DNA of 64,000 nt from Microbacterium sp. CGR2 (GTDB lineage Bacteria > Actinomycetota > Actinomycetes > Actinomycetales > Microbacteriaceae): the NCBI RefSeq assembly GCF_003626735.1, contig NZ_RBHX01000001.1, positions 434,001 to 498,000 on the forward strand. Reading direction: 5' to 3'. This document shows positions 16,643 through 25,792 of the stretch, piece by piece (within the stretch, counting starts at the first letter, position 1; each line of letters opens with the position of its first letter). The notes under the pieces are model-generated. The model saw only the letters and a program-made list of their open reading frames with translations, was not told the DNA's origin and did no database searches. The translations under genes were made by a program, and so were the position numbers.

Positions 16643-18898
16643 TCAGGGGTCAACGGTCAAGGAGTGACCGTGTGTGCTTGCCTCGGGTGTGAGGTCGATG
16701 CGTCGCAGCAACTGGGCGTTGAGGGCGACGACGACGGTCGACAGGGACATCAGGATAGCGCCGACAGACATCGGCAGGACGAAGCCGACCGGGGCGAGCA
16801 CGCCGGCGGCAAGCGGGACTGAGAGGAGGTTGTACCCGGCTGCCCACCACAGGTTCTGCTTCATCTTGCGGTACGAGGCACGGGACAACTCGATCACGGA
16901 GATCACCGACCGCGGGTCGGAACTCGCGAGGATCACTCCGGCCGAAGCGATGGCGGCATCCGTTCCCGCCCCGATGGCGATGCCGACGTCGGCCTGCGCG
17001 AGAGCGGGAGCGTCGTTCACGCCGTCGCCCACCATCGCGACCTTCTTTCCCTCGGCCTGCAACTCCGCGACCTTGGCCGACTTGTCCTCGGGGCGTACCC
17101 CGGCGAAGACGCGGTCGATGCCGAGCTCGGCAGCCACCGACTCGGCTACGGCCTGGGCATCACCCGTGATCATCACAACCTCTACGCCGAGGCGATGAAG
17201 CGCGTCCACCGCCTGCTGAGATTCGGGACGCACTTCGTCGGCGAGCTTCAGGCCTCCGACGACCTCGCCGTCGACGACCACGTGCAGGATGATGGCGCCT
17301 TCGCCGCGCCACTCGTGCGCGGCTGCGATCTCCTTGCCGCCGATCTCGTCGAGGAGCTTCGGTCCTCCGACCCGCACCTCGCGGCCGTCGACGGTCGCCG
17401 TCACGCCGACTGCGGGCGATGAGGTGAAGCCGGACGCCTGCGCGACGGCGACACCCTTGTCCTTCGCTGCCCGCACGATGGCGCGCGCCAGCGGGTGCTC
17501 ACTGTCAGCCTCGGCCGATGCGGCGAGAGCCAGCAGTCGGTCGGCGTCGACAGCTGCCGTCGCATCGACGCCCGTGACCGTCGGCGCTCCCTTGGTCAGC
17601 GTGCCGGTCTTGTCGAACAGGACGGCATCGACTTTGCGCATGCTCTCCAACGCCAGGCGGTCCTTGATGAGCACACCGCCGCGGGCCGCGCGCTCCGTGG
17701 CGATCGACACCACCAGCGGAATCGCGAGGCCCAGCGCGTGCGGGCAGGCGATGACGAGCACGGTGATGCTGCGTACGACGGCAGCATCCGGGTTGCCGAC
17801 GAGGGTCCAGACGAGCGCCGTGAGTGCGGCCGAGAGCAGAGCGAACCAGAACAGCAATGCCGCGGCACGGTCGGCGATCCGCTGCGCGCGAGAGGACGAA
17901 TTCTGAGCCTCGGTGACCAGGCGCTGGATGCCCGCCAGCGCTGTGTCCGCGCCGATGGCCGTGATCTCGATGCGCAGCCCCGAATCGGTCGCGACCGTCC
18001 CCGCCGTGACGGTGTCGCCGGAGGTGCGGGTGACCGGACGCGACTCGCCGGTCACCATCGACTCGTCCATCGCAGCGGATCCGTCGATGATGCGGCCGTC
18101 TGCCGGGACGCTGCCTCCGGGGCGTACGACGACGACATCGCCGACGACGAGGTCGGCGGGTGCGACCTTGACGATCTCATCGCCGTCGAGTCGCTCAGCC
18201 TCGTCGGGAAGGAGGGCGGCGAGAGAGTCGAGCGCCGAGGTCGTTTGCGCGAGCGAGCGCATCTCGATCCAGTGCCCCAGCAGCATGATGACGATGAGGA
18301 GGGCGAGTTCCCACCAGAACTCGAGCTCATGATGAAGGATGCCGAGGGTGGCGCCCCACGATGCGAAGAACGCCACCGTGATGGCGAGGCCGATGAGGAG
18401 CATCATCCCGGGCTTGCGCGCCTTGAGCTCGCTGACAGCGCCGGTGAGGAAAGGCCAGCCGCCCCACACGTACATGACCGTGCCCAGCACCGGTGCGATC
18501 AACCGCGCCCAGCCGGGCACGTCGTATCCGAGGATCATCGCGAACATCGGCGAGAACGCCACCACGGGTACCGCGATGAGGAGATTGATCCAGAACAGAC
18601 GTCGGAACTGCCCGACATGGTCACCATGTCCGCCATGGCCCTCATGGCCCTCATGGCCCTCATGGCCACCATGGCCACCATGCCCCTGATGCCCGGCATG
18701 CCCGGAATCACCGGCATGCCCGCCGTGGCTGCCGGTCCCCGCATGGCCGCCATTGCCCACATGACCGCTGCGCGCTTCGTGACCGCCATGGTCCCGAAGG
18801 CCGCTGCGCTCTTCATCGCCGCCGCCGTGGCCGGTCTGATTCTGCTGGTCGTGGGCAGCGGATGTGGGCGTTTCGTCGTGCACGTGCGGCTCAGACAT
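16643..18898 (-). CDS. copB: CopB-type P-type ATPase
   Basis: Heavy-metal P1B ATPase of 751 aa. The transmembrane metal motif is CPH rather than CPC, placing it in the CopB (P1B-3) group. Other motifs: TGES in the actuator, DKTGT phosphorylation site, HP locus (SEHPLARAI), GDGxNDAPAL. Instead of a HMA domain, the N-terminus carries a long His-Gly-rich tail (about residues 20-95) with many HGGH and HEGH units. It exports copper from the cytoplasm. The start has GGAAGAAG upstream, and a CsoR-like box lies about 140 bp before the gene. Confidence 0.93.
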   Translation of the reverse strand: MSEPHVHDETPTSAAHDQQNQTGHGGGDEERSGLRDHGGHEARSGHVGNGGHAGTGSHGGHAGDSGHAGHQGHGGHGGHEGHEGHEGHGGHGDHVGQFRRLFWINLLIAVPVVAFSPMFAMILGYDVPGWARLIAPVLGTVMYVWGGWPFLTGAVSELKARKPGMMLLIGLAITVAFFASWGATLGILHHELEFWWELALLIVIMLLGHWIEMRSLAQTTSALDSLAALLPDEAERLDGDEIVKVAPADLVVGDVVVVRPGGSVPADGRIIDGSAAMDESMVTGESRPVTRTSGDTVTAGTVATDSGLRIEITAIGADTALAGIQRLVTEAQNSSSRAQRIADRAAALLFWFALLSAALTALVWTLVGNPDAAVVRSITVLVIACPHALGLAIPLVVSIATERAARGGVLIKDRLALESMRKVDAVLFDKTGTLTKGAPTVTGVDATAAVDADRLLALAASAEADSEHPLARAIVRAAKDKGVAVAQASGFTSSPAVGVTATVDGREVRVGGPKLLDEIGGKEIAAAHEWRGEGAIILHVVVDGEVVGGLKLADEVRPESQQAVDALHRLGVEVVMITGDAQAVAESVAAELGIDRVFAGVRPEDKSAKVAELQAEGKKVAMVGDGVNDAPALAQADVGIAIGAGTDAAIASAGVILASSDPRSVISVIELSRASYRKMKQNLWWAAGYNLLSVPLAAGVLAPVGFVLPMSVGAILMSLSTVVVALNAQLLRRIDLTPEASTHGHSLTVDP
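18634..18687. repeat. 9-bp coding repeats in the copB His tail
   Basis: CATGGCCCT occurs three times in tandem, followed by two CATGGCCAC units and a decayed copy. On the coding strand these encode HEG/HGG repeats. Copy number could vary without shifting the frame. Confidence 0.8.
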
Positions 18899-19034
18899 GA
18901 GACTTCTTCCAGGGGCTCGCGACCGTGAGACGGTCAGGCTTTGCGGAACGGGCGGGTTGTCCGATCGCCGACGTCATCAGCACTGGCATCAGCCGACTCC
19001 TCGTCCTCACTTGCAGTTGGGCACGCATCTAGGG

Positions 19035-19052
19035 TATACCCCGTGCGGGTAT
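19035..19052. promoter_or_regulatory. CsoR-like box upstream of copB
   Basis: TATACCCCGTGCGGGTAT, an imperfect palindrome of the same design as the other boxes in this island, in the leader region of copB-csoR. Confidence 0.65.
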
Positions 19053-19124
19053 TGGTCCACGTGCTCTCATTTACGCGTGCGGTGATTGTGTGACCTGGTG
19101 GCCGGACACCGGGCAAGTCACTCC

Positions 19125-19163
19125 GCGGGGCTCACGGCACCTGAGGATGGCCGTGAACCCCGC
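19125..19163 (-). terminator. terminator after the YHS gene
   Basis: GCGGGGCTCACGGC and GCCGTGAACCCCGC pair at 13 of 14 positions around an 11-nt loop, 8 bp after the stop of the YHS gene. No T-run is visible. Confidence 0.6.
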
Positions 19164-19170
19164 GCCCGTG

Positions 19171-19446
19171 TCAGGCCATGTTGGCGGCGTATTTGGCGGG
19201 GTCTGAGTCGAAGGCCGGCCCGCATCCGGCGCAGCAGAAGTAGTAGCGCTCGCCCTCGTGGTCCCGGAAGAGCCCCACGGCTTCCGCGGCCTTCTTGCTG
19301 ACAGGGCTGCCGACCATGACCGGGCAGGTCGTCAGGTCGTCACTGGTGCCGCCTGCCAGCAGGTTCGCACGCCCGTTTCCTGCCGCGGCAGGGTTCGGTG
19401 CGCTGGTGCTGCAACAGCTGGCGGTGGCCTCGGTGTCGTTCGTCAT
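19171..19446 (-). CDS. small YHS/TRASH-like metal-binding protein
   Basis: Protein of 91 aa. The YHS/TRASH-like core reads CPVMVGSPVSKKAAEAVGLF and YYFCCAGCGPAFDSDPAKYA, providing a CP motif and a CCAGC cluster; an additional Cys pair lies at residues 11-12. Such domains bind heavy metals. It follows copA in the same direction with a 35-bp gap, so it probably acts as an accessory copper-binding or chaperone protein. The ATG at 19446 has GAGGAA nine bases upstream. Confidence 0.82.
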   Translation of the reverse strand: MTNDTEATASCCSTSAPNPAAAGNGRANLLAGGTSDDLTTCPVMVGSPVSKKAAEAVGLFRDHEGERYYFCCAGCGPAFDSDPAKYAANMA

Positions 19447-19481
19447 GCTGGGCGATTCCTCTCTCATTTCTTCGGGGAGCG

Positions 19482-21752
19482 TCACTGCTTGGCGACGCTC
19501 TTGAACCCGCGCAAGCGCAGGCTGTTGCCGACGACGAAGACGCTGGACAATGCCATCGCTGCGCCGGCGAGCATGGGGTTGAGCATTCCTAGAGCCGCGA
19601 CGGGGATGGCCGCGACGTTGTAGGCGAACGCCCAGAACAGGTTGGTCTTGATCGTTCCGAGGGTCTTGCGCGACAACCGGATCGCATCGACAGCACTTCG
19701 GAGGTCGCCGCGCACCAGGGTGATGTCGGACGCTTCGATCGCGACATCCGCTCCCGTCCCCATCGCCAGTCCGAGATCGGCCTGGGCAAGGGCGGGGGCG
19801 TCGTTGACACCGTCCCCGATCATCGCGACCGTCTTTCCTTCGCGCTGCAGCCGGGTGACGACATCCACCTTGTCCTTCGGAAGAACTTCGGCGATGACCT
19901 CCTCGATTCCCACTTCTGCGGCGATCTGCCGGGCCACCGCTTCGTTGTCGCCGGTGAGCAGGATCGGGGTCAACCCGATCTCTTTGAAGCGAGCGATCGC
20001 CTCCGCGCTACTGGGCTTGACGGTGTCGGCCACGACGAGGACGCCGCGTGCCTGCCCGTCCCAACCGACCGCGACGACGGTCTTGCCCTCGCCCTCGGCG
20101 CGGGCCTTCGTCGCGGCGAGCTCGCGGCTCAGCTTCTGCGACCACTCGGCCAGGAGCGAATCACGACCCACGAGAACAGCGTGGCCGTCGACGATCCCCT
20201 GAACTCCCTTGCCTTCGATGTTCGCGAAGCCCTCCGGCGTCCGCAGCGCGCCGACTTCTTGGGTCGCCCCCTTGGCGATCGCCTGCGCGATCGGGTGTTC
20301 CGAGGCATCCTCCAGCGCACCGGCCAGTCGCAGCAATTCCCCGCGGTCCACGCGATCTTCCGTGAACACGCCGACGAGCGTCATCTTGCCCGTGGTGACC
20401 GTACCCGTCTTGTCCAGCACGACGGTGTCGATCCTGCGGGTGGATTCCAGTACCTCCGGGCCCTTGATGAGCACGCCCATCTGCGCGCCGCGTCCGGTGC
20501 CGACCAGCAGGGCGGTGGGCGTCGCCAACCCGAGGGCGCACGGGCACGCGATCACCAGCACGGCGACCGCCGCCGTGAACGCCGCCGTCACCGGGAATCC
20601 GGCGCCCAACCAACCGCCGAGCGCGACGAACGCGATCACGATGACGATCGGTACGAACACTCCCGAGATCCGGTCAGCGAGCCGCTGCACCTCCGCCTTC
20701 CCGGTCTGTGCATCCTCGACCAGCTGGGCCATCTGTGCCAGCTGGGTGTCGGAGCCAATCCGGGTCGCGCGGACCACGAGCCGACCTCCGACGTTCGCCG
20801 TGGCACCGGTGACGGTGTCACCTTCCGCGACCTCGACCGGGACTGCTTCGCCGGTGAGCATAGAGGCGTCGACGGCCGACGTGCCGGAGACGACGACACC
20901 ATCGGTGGCGATCTTCTCCCCGGGGCGCACGATGAACTCATCACCCACCTGCAGATCCTCGACGGGGATCTTCGTCTCCACACCCCCGCGCAGCACGGAG
21001 ACTTCTTTCGCGCCGAGCTCGAGAAGCGCACGCAGGGCCGCGCCGGCCTGCTTCTTGGAGCGCTTCTCGAAGTACCGTCCAGCGAGAATGAACATCGTCA
21101 CCCCGGCGCCCACCTCGAGGTAGATGTTCGCCGCCCCGTCGGAGGGCGCCAACGCGAACTCGAACGGGTGCGTCATCCCGGGCGTGCCCGCTGTGCCGAA
21201 GAACAGTGCGTACAGCGACCACAGGAAAGCGGCTGAGGTCCCCATCGAGATCAGGGTGTCCATCGTCGCCGTGCCGTGCTTGAGGTTCGTCCATGCCGCC
21301 TTGTGGAACGGCCACGCCGCCCACAGGATCACGGGAGCGGCCAGTGCCAGCGAAGCCCACTGCCAGTATGTGAACTGCAACGCGGGGATCATCGCCATCG
21401 CGATCACAGGCACCGTCAGCACGATCGCGCCGATCAGCCTGTTGCGCAGCGACAGCAGTTCCGGATCCGCATCGTCGGCATCACCGGTCGTCGCGGAATC
21501 CTTCTTCGTGCCCTTCGGGGCCGGCAACACTGCGGAGTACCCTGTCTTCTCGACCTCGGTGATCAACACCGCGGGGTCGTAGCCGTCAGGGACCGTGATC
21601 TTCGCCTTCTCCGTCGCGTAGTTGACGGTGGCAACGACACCCTCGAGCTTGTTCAGCTTCTTCTCGATCCGCATCGCGCAGGAAGCGCAGGTCATACCGC
21701 CGATCTCCAACTCGACGCCTGACCCCACGCTCGGGGGTGCTGATGTACTCAT
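19482..21752 (-). CDS. copA: CopA-type Cu(I) P-type ATPase
   Basis: P1B-1 ATPase of 756 aa. One N-terminal HMA domain carries GMTCASC (C22, C25). The membrane metal site is CPC (ACPCALG), with TGEA in the actuator, DKTGT phosphorylation site, SEHP in the nucleotide domain and [10 protein letters not shown]. It pumps Cu(I) out of the cytoplasm, probably receiving it from the CopZ encoded upstream. Third gene of a copZ-secreted protein-copA-YHS unit. GAAGGAA precedes the ATG. Confidence 0.95.
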   Translation of the reverse strand: MSTSAPPSVGSGVELEIGGMTCASCAMRIEKKLNKLEGVVATVNYATEKAKITVPDGYDPAVLITEVEKTGYSAVLPAPKGTKKDSATTGDADDADPELLSLRNRLIGAIVLTVPVIAMAMIPALQFTYWQWASLALAAPVILWAAWPFHKAAWTNLKHGTATMDTLISMGTSAAFLWSLYALFFGTAGTPGMTHPFEFALAPSDGAANIYLEVGAGVTMFILAGRYFEKRSKKQAGAALRALLELGAKEVSVLRGGVETKIPVEDLQVGDEFIVRPGEKIATDGVVVSGTSAVDASMLTGEAVPVEVAEGDTVTGATANVGGRLVVRATRIGSDTQLAQMAQLVEDAQTGKAEVQRLADRISGVFVPIVIVIAFVALGGWLGAGFPVTAAFTAAVAVLVIACPCALGLATPTALLVGTGRGAQMGVLIKGPEVLESTRRIDTVVLDKTGTVTTGKMTLVGVFTEDRVDRGELLRLAGALEDASEHPIAQAIAKGATQEVGALRTPEGFANIEGKGVQGIVDGHAVLVGRDSLLAEWSQKLSRELAATKARAEGEGKTVVAVGWDGQARGVLVVADTVKPSSAEAIARFKEIGLTPILLTGDNEAVARQIAAEVGIEEVIAEVLPKDKVDVVTRLQREGKTVAMIGDGVNDAPALAQADLGLAMGTGADVAIEASDITLVRGDLRSAVDAIRLSRKTLGTIKTNLFWAFAYNVAAIPVAALGMLNPMLAGAAMALSSVFVVGNSLRLRGFKSVAKQ

Positions 21753-21820
21753 GTGCTTTTCCTTCTCTTTGCTCTGGTGGAGGGGCTGTAACCGTCAGCG
21801 GGAGTGGAGATGAGGCTGGG

Positions 21821-22786
21821 TCAGTGCCCGTCCTCGTGCGACCCGCTGCCGGACTCTGTCGCGCCGTCATCCTGGTGCGCGGCCTCGAGGACGAATTCGG
21901 CGGTGTGCACCTGACCGTCGACCTGGAAGTCCAGGTACAGCAGATAGCGGCCCGCGCTCGGCGCCTCGGCTGCGAACGCGATCTCCGGTCCAGACGTTTC
22001 TCCGGCTTCCGGCTCGTCGCCTTCGGCATGCACGTGCAGGTAAGCCAGGTCGCCGTCTCGCAAGGCGACCAGGTGACCGAATGCCCCCAGATACGGTTCC
22101 AATGTCGTGACGGGCTCACCCTCACGCGTGACGGTGAGAATGAGATCGCTCGCCGACCCCGCTTCGAGGTCACCGTCAAGGGAGACGGTGAAGCCATCGA
22201 CGTGTGCGACCCGAGTCGGCTCCGGCACCACAGGAGTGAAATCGCCTGCGACCTGGACGGTGCGGGTCAGGGTGAGCGAGGGCGCATCCGTGCCTGCCGG
22301 CGTGAAGTCGGCGAAGACGCGGTACGTGCCGGCCTCAGTCCATTCCCATGGCAACGACCACGTTCCGGTGGACTCGTCCAGCGTCGGGTGGACGTGGCGG
22401 AACTCGCTCCCGTCCGATCGCGCCACGATGAGATGCAGGTCCTTGTCGTGCGCAGTCGCGTACTCGGTGACCGGCGTTCCTGCGGCGTCCTGGATCTGGA
22501 AACTCAGCTCACCGGCCGCTCCCACTTCCGTCGGAGCGTCGACCGGCGACAGGACGTACCCGTCGATGCTGAGCGAAAGGCCCTTCAAAGCGGCCGCTGC
22601 CGCGTGGGCCGAATCTTCGGTCGCTGTCGCCGGCGTCCCGTGATCGCCATGATCCTTCATCTCCGCACCTTTCGTCCATTCGCCGACGACGCTCGCCGGC
22701 ACGATGACCTGCGCAAGCCCGAAGGCCCCACCGAAGGCCACGACGAGCCCGAGGCCGTAAACAGCGAGTCGTGCGCCGGCGTTCAT
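21821..22786 (-). CDS. membrane-anchored or secreted copper-associated protein
   Basis: Protein of 321 aa with one N-terminal hydrophobic helix (LAVYGLGLVVAFGGAFGLAQ) and an otherwise extracellular beta-rich body. His/Met-rich spots are EMKDHGDHG near the membrane, RHVHP, YLHVHAEG and a GSGSHEDGH tail, all suited to copper. It overlaps copZ by 4 bp (ATGA) and precedes copA, so it belongs to the copper operon. I know such proteins only as hypothetical; a periplasm-like copper binding or transfer role is inferred from position and composition. Confidence 0.83.
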   Translation of the reverse strand: MNAGARLAVYGLGLVVAFGGAFGLAQVIVPASVVGEWTKGAEMKDHGDHGTPATATEDSAHAAAAALKGLSLSIDGYVLSPVDAPTEVGAAGELSFQIQDAAGTPVTEYATAHDKDLHLIVARSDGSEFRHVHPTLDESTGTWSLPWEWTEAGTYRVFADFTPAGTDAPSLTLTRTVQVAGDFTPVVPEPTRVAHVDGFTVSLDGDLEAGSASDLILTVTREGEPVTTLEPYLGAFGHLVALRDGDLAYLHVHAEGDEPEAGETSGPEIAFAAEAPSAGRYLLYLDFQVDGQVHTAEFVLEAAHQDDGATESGSGSHEDGH

Positions 22787-22995
22787 ACCGTCCGCACCGC
22801 CGAGTATCCTGCTTCCGCTACGGCGGCCAGGATCTGCGCATCGTCAAGGGCCGCTGAGCCGGTGACGACGAGCTTGCCGGTCTGGGCGCTCACCTGGATG
22901 TCGTCGACACCGGGCACTTCTGCCACTTCCTCGCGGATCGACATCTCGCAGTGCCCGCACGTCATCCCCGTCACCTGAAACTCGTTCGTCGTCAC
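22783..22995 (-). CDS. copZ: CopZ-like copper chaperone
   Basis: Single HMA domain of 70 aa with the GMTCGHC Cu(I) loop (C13, C16) and a full beta-alpha-beta-beta-alpha-beta fold. It carries Cu(I) to the CopA ATPase. First gene of its operon. GTG start with AGGAG five bases upstream. Two CsoR-like boxes precede it. Confidence 0.93.
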   Translation of the reverse strand: MTTNEFQVTGMTCGHCEMSIREEVAEVPGVDDIQVSAQTGKLVVTGSAALDDAQILAAVAEAGYSAVRTV

Positions 22996-23015
22996 GATTT
23001 CTCCTACTCTCGTTG

Positions 23016-23065
23016 GAATTACCCCTAGGGGGTACTTGTATCAAGCGTATACCCGCGCGGGGTAT
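23016..23065 (-). promoter_or_regulatory. copZ promoter with two CsoR-like boxes
   Basis: Minus-strand TTGATA (23044-23039) and TAATTC (23021-23016) are 17 nt apart. The palindrome TACCCCTAGGGGGTA (23020-23034) fills the spacer, an ideal place for repression. A second box, TATACCCGCGCGGGGTAT, lies at 23048-23065, just upstream of the -35. Confidence 0.75.
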
Positions 23066-23158
23066 TCCACATGTCTCTTTCTTTCTGCGGGGAGCTCACT
23101 GCCGGATCTGTCGCGCATTTCTACGCGGCAGATCCGGCACGAGCGCAGGCGTCGCTCC

Positions 23159-23656
23159 TTACTGGGCGGGTGCGGTCTCACGGGTGCTGCGGCGAGCCAC
23201 AGCGACGTCGTCGGACGGAATCACGAGGGTGGGGCGAGTGGCATGGTGGAGCACATTTGCGGAGGTGCTCCCGAGCAACGTCGCCTTGATTCCCCGCAGA
23301 CCTCGAGATCCGAGGACAATCAGATCGACGTTCAGTTCTTCGGCGGCGTCGACGATGGCCTCCGAGGCAGTGGCCATCGTGGACGAGATGAGTGGATCGG
23401 CGTTCAGGCCGAGGTCGCGGGCCAGCTGCGCGCCATCCGCAGCGATCTTCTCCGACACGTCAAGCGCTGCAGCGTCGAGCCCCTTCAGCTTCTCCAGTGC
23501 CGGATGGCCCTCGAGGTGAGCGGCGAAGCCTTCGAGAGGTTGGCGGGCATAGAACACGACGGTGGTGGCGCCCGGGAACAGTCCGGCCACCGTGTGTATC
23601 GCGCTCTGCGCATTCCGCGATCCGTCGTACGCGATGAGCAATTTCGGGGAAGACAT
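23159..23656 (-). CDS. universal stress protein (UspA family)
   Basis: Single Usp domain of 165 aa: LLIAYDGSRNAQSAI at the N-terminus and VLGSRGLRGIKATLLGSTSANVLHHATRPTLVIP, which contains the G-2x-G-9x-G-S/T ATP-binding pattern. It follows the MFS exporter with a 35-bp gap and GAGGAAA before the start, so both should share the upstream CsoR-boxed promoter. A stress role alongside copper resistance is inferred. Confidence 0.9.
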   Translation of the reverse strand: MSSPKLLIAYDGSRNAQSAIHTVAGLFPGATTVVFYARQPLEGFAAHLEGHPALEKLKGLDAAALDVSEKIAADGAQLARDLGLNADPLISSTMATASEAIVDAAEELNVDLIVLGSRGLRGIKATLLGSTSANVLHHATRPTLVIPSDDVAVARRSTRETAPAQ

Positions 23657-23691
23657 CAGTATTTCCTCACTAATCATTGGTTGGGCGGTCG

Positions 23692-25122
23692 CTAGACCGA
23701 GATGGTCTCGTCTGAGGTGACCGCAGCAGTCCTGGGCTTTGTCATGGTGATGGCCGTGATGATCGCGCCGAAGAGCGCAAGCATCGCTGCGCCGATGAAG
23801 GCCGCCGAGTACCCCTGGGTGAGTTCCACCTTGGAGGCGTCGGTGCCGGCAATGCCGTAGACGATCGCCGTGAGCACGGCAAGCCCGAGCGCGGATCCGA
23901 TCTGGTAGCTGGTACTGACCAGGCCCGAGGCGACGCCGGTCTCCGCCGGAGGCGCCGCGTTGATGGCTGTGCCGAGCGAAGGGACGAAAGCGAGCGACAT
24001 GCCGAGCGCGGCCAAGAGCGAGGCGGGCAGCACATCCACCACGTAGTTTCCGTCCGGGCGGACGAAGGCCAGCCATGCCAGACCTCCCGCTAGCAGCAGG
24101 AGGCCGCTGACGATGAGCGACTTCGCGCCGAATCTCTCCTGGAGCCGCGGCGCCAGAGCGATCATCACGAGGACGACCAGGCCGGTCATCGGAAGCAACG
24201 CGGCACCCGCGGCGAAGGCGCTGGCGCCGAGAACCTGCTGCAGGTACAGGTTCAGGAAGAACCACATCGACACCCAGGCGGCACCGAGCATCAGCTGTGC
24301 GCCGTTCGCGGCCCCGAGAAGAGGCGCGCGGAGCAGGCTGAGGCGCAGCAGCGGATTGCGGCTGCGTGCCTGGATGATGACGAAGATCACCAGCAAGACG
24401 ATTCCTGCGGCGAGCATGCCCAGGGTCGACCAGGTGAGCCAACCGACCTCCGGAGCGTTGACGACGGCGTACACGACGGCGGCCAGTCCGACGGTCACGG
24501 TGACAGCCCCGGCGATATCGATCGAACCCGTCGCTCCTCGGAAAGTGCGAGGAAGGGCTGTCGCTGTGAAAGCGAGCACGAACAGCGCGATCGGAACCGT
24601 GACGTAGAACACCCACGGCCAGCTCACGTACTCGGTCAGGACGCCTCCGAGGAAGACGCCCGCGGTGCCGCCGATCGGAGCAGCCGCTCCGTAGACGGCG
24701 AACGCCTTGGGAAGGTCGGACGTCCCGCCGAACAGCATCATCAGGAGGGTCAATGCGGCAGGGGCGATCATCGCGGAGCCGGCGCCTTGGATCGCGCGAC
24801 CCGCGATCTCGACACCCACGTTGCCGGCGGCTCCCGCCATGATCGAGCCGACGATCAGGACCAGCCAGCCGAGCACGAAGATCTTGCGTGCCCCGAACGC
24901 GTCAGACAGGCGGCCTCCCAGCAGCAGCAGTCCACCGAAGGCGACGACGTAGGCGTTGAACACCCAGGACAGCGATTCCGGGGTGAAGCCCAGAGCGCGC
25001 TGGATATCGGGCAGGGCGACGCCGATGATCGATGTGTCCATGATGACGACGAACTGCGCAGTGGCTATCAGTACGAGACCGAGCCACCGCTTCCCTCGTG
25101 ACATGGGTACGGGTGTGGACAT
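23692..25122 (-). CDS. MFS transporter, DHA2 (14-helix) family
   Basis: Exporter of 476 aa with about 14 hydrophobic helices. DHA2 signatures are IMDTSIIGVALPDIQRALG in helix 1, WVFNAYVVAFGGLLLLGGRLSD in helix 2-3 and a proline-glycine-rich motif C (GTAGVFLGGVLTE). Family members export drugs and cationic compounds by proton antiport. GAGGAGGAA precedes the ATG. A CsoR-like box sits 52 bp upstream, so it seems recruited to the copper response. Confidence 0.9.
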   Translation of the reverse strand: MSTPVPMSRGKRWLGLVLIATAQFVVIMDTSIIGVALPDIQRALGFTPESLSWVFNAYVVAFGGLLLLGGRLSDAFGARKIFVLGWLVLIVGSIMAGAAGNVGVEIAGRAIQGAGSAMIAPAALTLLMMLFGGTSDLPKAFAVYGAAAPIGGTAGVFLGGVLTEYVSWPWVFYVTVPIALFVLAFTATALPRTFRGATGSIDIAGAVTVTVGLAAVVYAVVNAPEVGWLTWSTLGMLAAGIVLLVIFVIIQARSRNPLLRLSLLRAPLLGAANGAQLMLGAAWVSMWFFLNLYLQQVLGASAFAAGAALLPMTGLVVLVMIALAPRLQERFGAKSLIVSGLLLLAGGLAWLAFVRPDGNYVVDVLPASLLAALGMSLAFVPSLGTAINAAPPAETGVASGLVSTSYQIGSALGLAVLTAIVYGIAGTDASKVELTQGYSAAFIGAAMLALFGAIITAITMTKPRTAAVTSDETISV

Positions 25123-25173
25123 GTTTCATTCCTCCTCTGAGGCTGCGCCGGACTGTCCGGTCGCGGTGTAGCC

Positions 25174-25190
25174 TATACCCATAGGGGGTA
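25174..25190. promoter_or_regulatory. CsoR-like box upstream of the MFS/UspA unit
   Basis: TATACCCATAGGGGGTA, closely similar to the copZ boxes, 52 bp before the MFS start. A possible minus-strand -10 (TATAGG) overlaps one edge. Confidence 0.65.
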
Positions 25191-25363
25191 CCCGTGTCCT
25201 GCAATCTCATCGGAGCCAGAGAGCACACGCCCTCGTCCGCGAAGGAGACGACGAGCTCACTGCGTTGAGCATCGCTCGAGCTGAGATTGATGATCTTGCA
25301 GTGTCGACGTAGTGGGTTTCTAGTGGCACAACCGTAGCCTTCCCAGTGTCACCGGAGTAGAGT

Positions 25364-25378
25364 GTGACTACGAGTCAC
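25364..25378. promoter_or_regulatory. inverted repeat upstream of the Xre/RES pair
   Basis: GTGACT-ACG-AGTCAC, perfect 6-bp arms, 18 bp before the antitoxin ribosome site. Likely operator for autoregulation by the antitoxin. The rest of the 25191-25396 gap shows no gene; a plus-strand frame ending at about 25315 (TALSIARAEIDDLAVST) may be a decayed fragment. Confidence 0.5.
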
Positions 25379-25396
25379 GGAAGAGGAGGTCGGATG

Positions 25397-25792
25397 ATGA
25401 GCGGCAAGACGATCGCGACGGCCACGAAGCACAGCGCGCACAAGAGAGTGATCAAGCTCGACGTTCGCGAGGTCACCCGTCGCCTGAACGCGGCGCTCGG
25501 CGGCACGCTGGTCTCCACCCTGGCAGGTTCCAAGGACACGAAGGCTTCGTACAAGTGGGCCAAGGAAACCGGCCCCCAGCCGGGTCCCGAGGTCGTGAAG
25601 CGTCTCGTGTTCGCATACGAGCAGTGGCAGAAGGTCGCCGAGGTCGAAGGCGAGCACGTCGCTCGCGTCTGGTTCATCGGCGCGAACCCCTGGCTCGAGT
25701 ACGACACCCCGATTATGGCCATCCGAGAGGACCGCCTCAAGGACGTGGGGAACGCCGCCCAGGCCCTAATCGATGACAGCTTCAGTGGCTGA
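25397..25792 (+). CDS. Xre/MbcA/ParS-like antitoxin
   Basis: Basic, helical protein of 131 aa. The N-terminal two-thirds contains a helix-turn-helix-like region (EVTRRLNAALGGTLVSTLAGSKD) and the C-terminus (VWFIGANPWLEYDTPIMAIRED) fits the toxin-binding domain of Xre/MbcA/ParS antitoxins. Its stop overlaps the RES-like gene by 20 bp, a typical antitoxin-toxin arrangement. AGGAGG precedes the ATG at 25397; an adjacent ATG at 25394 has shorter spacing. Confidence 0.75.
   Translation: MSGKTIATATKHSAHKRVIKLDVREVTRRLNAALGGTLVSTLAGSKDTKASYKWAKETGPQPGPEVVKRLVFAYEQWQKVAEVEGEHVARVWFIGANPWLEYDTPIMAIREDRLKDVGNAAQALIDDSFSG

Noticed and set aside
25200..25315. A plus-strand frame ending TALSIARAEIDDLAVST before the antitoxin.
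   Set aside because: It may be a decayed gene end, but it is short, lacks a start and family match, and overlaps the MFS promoter region.
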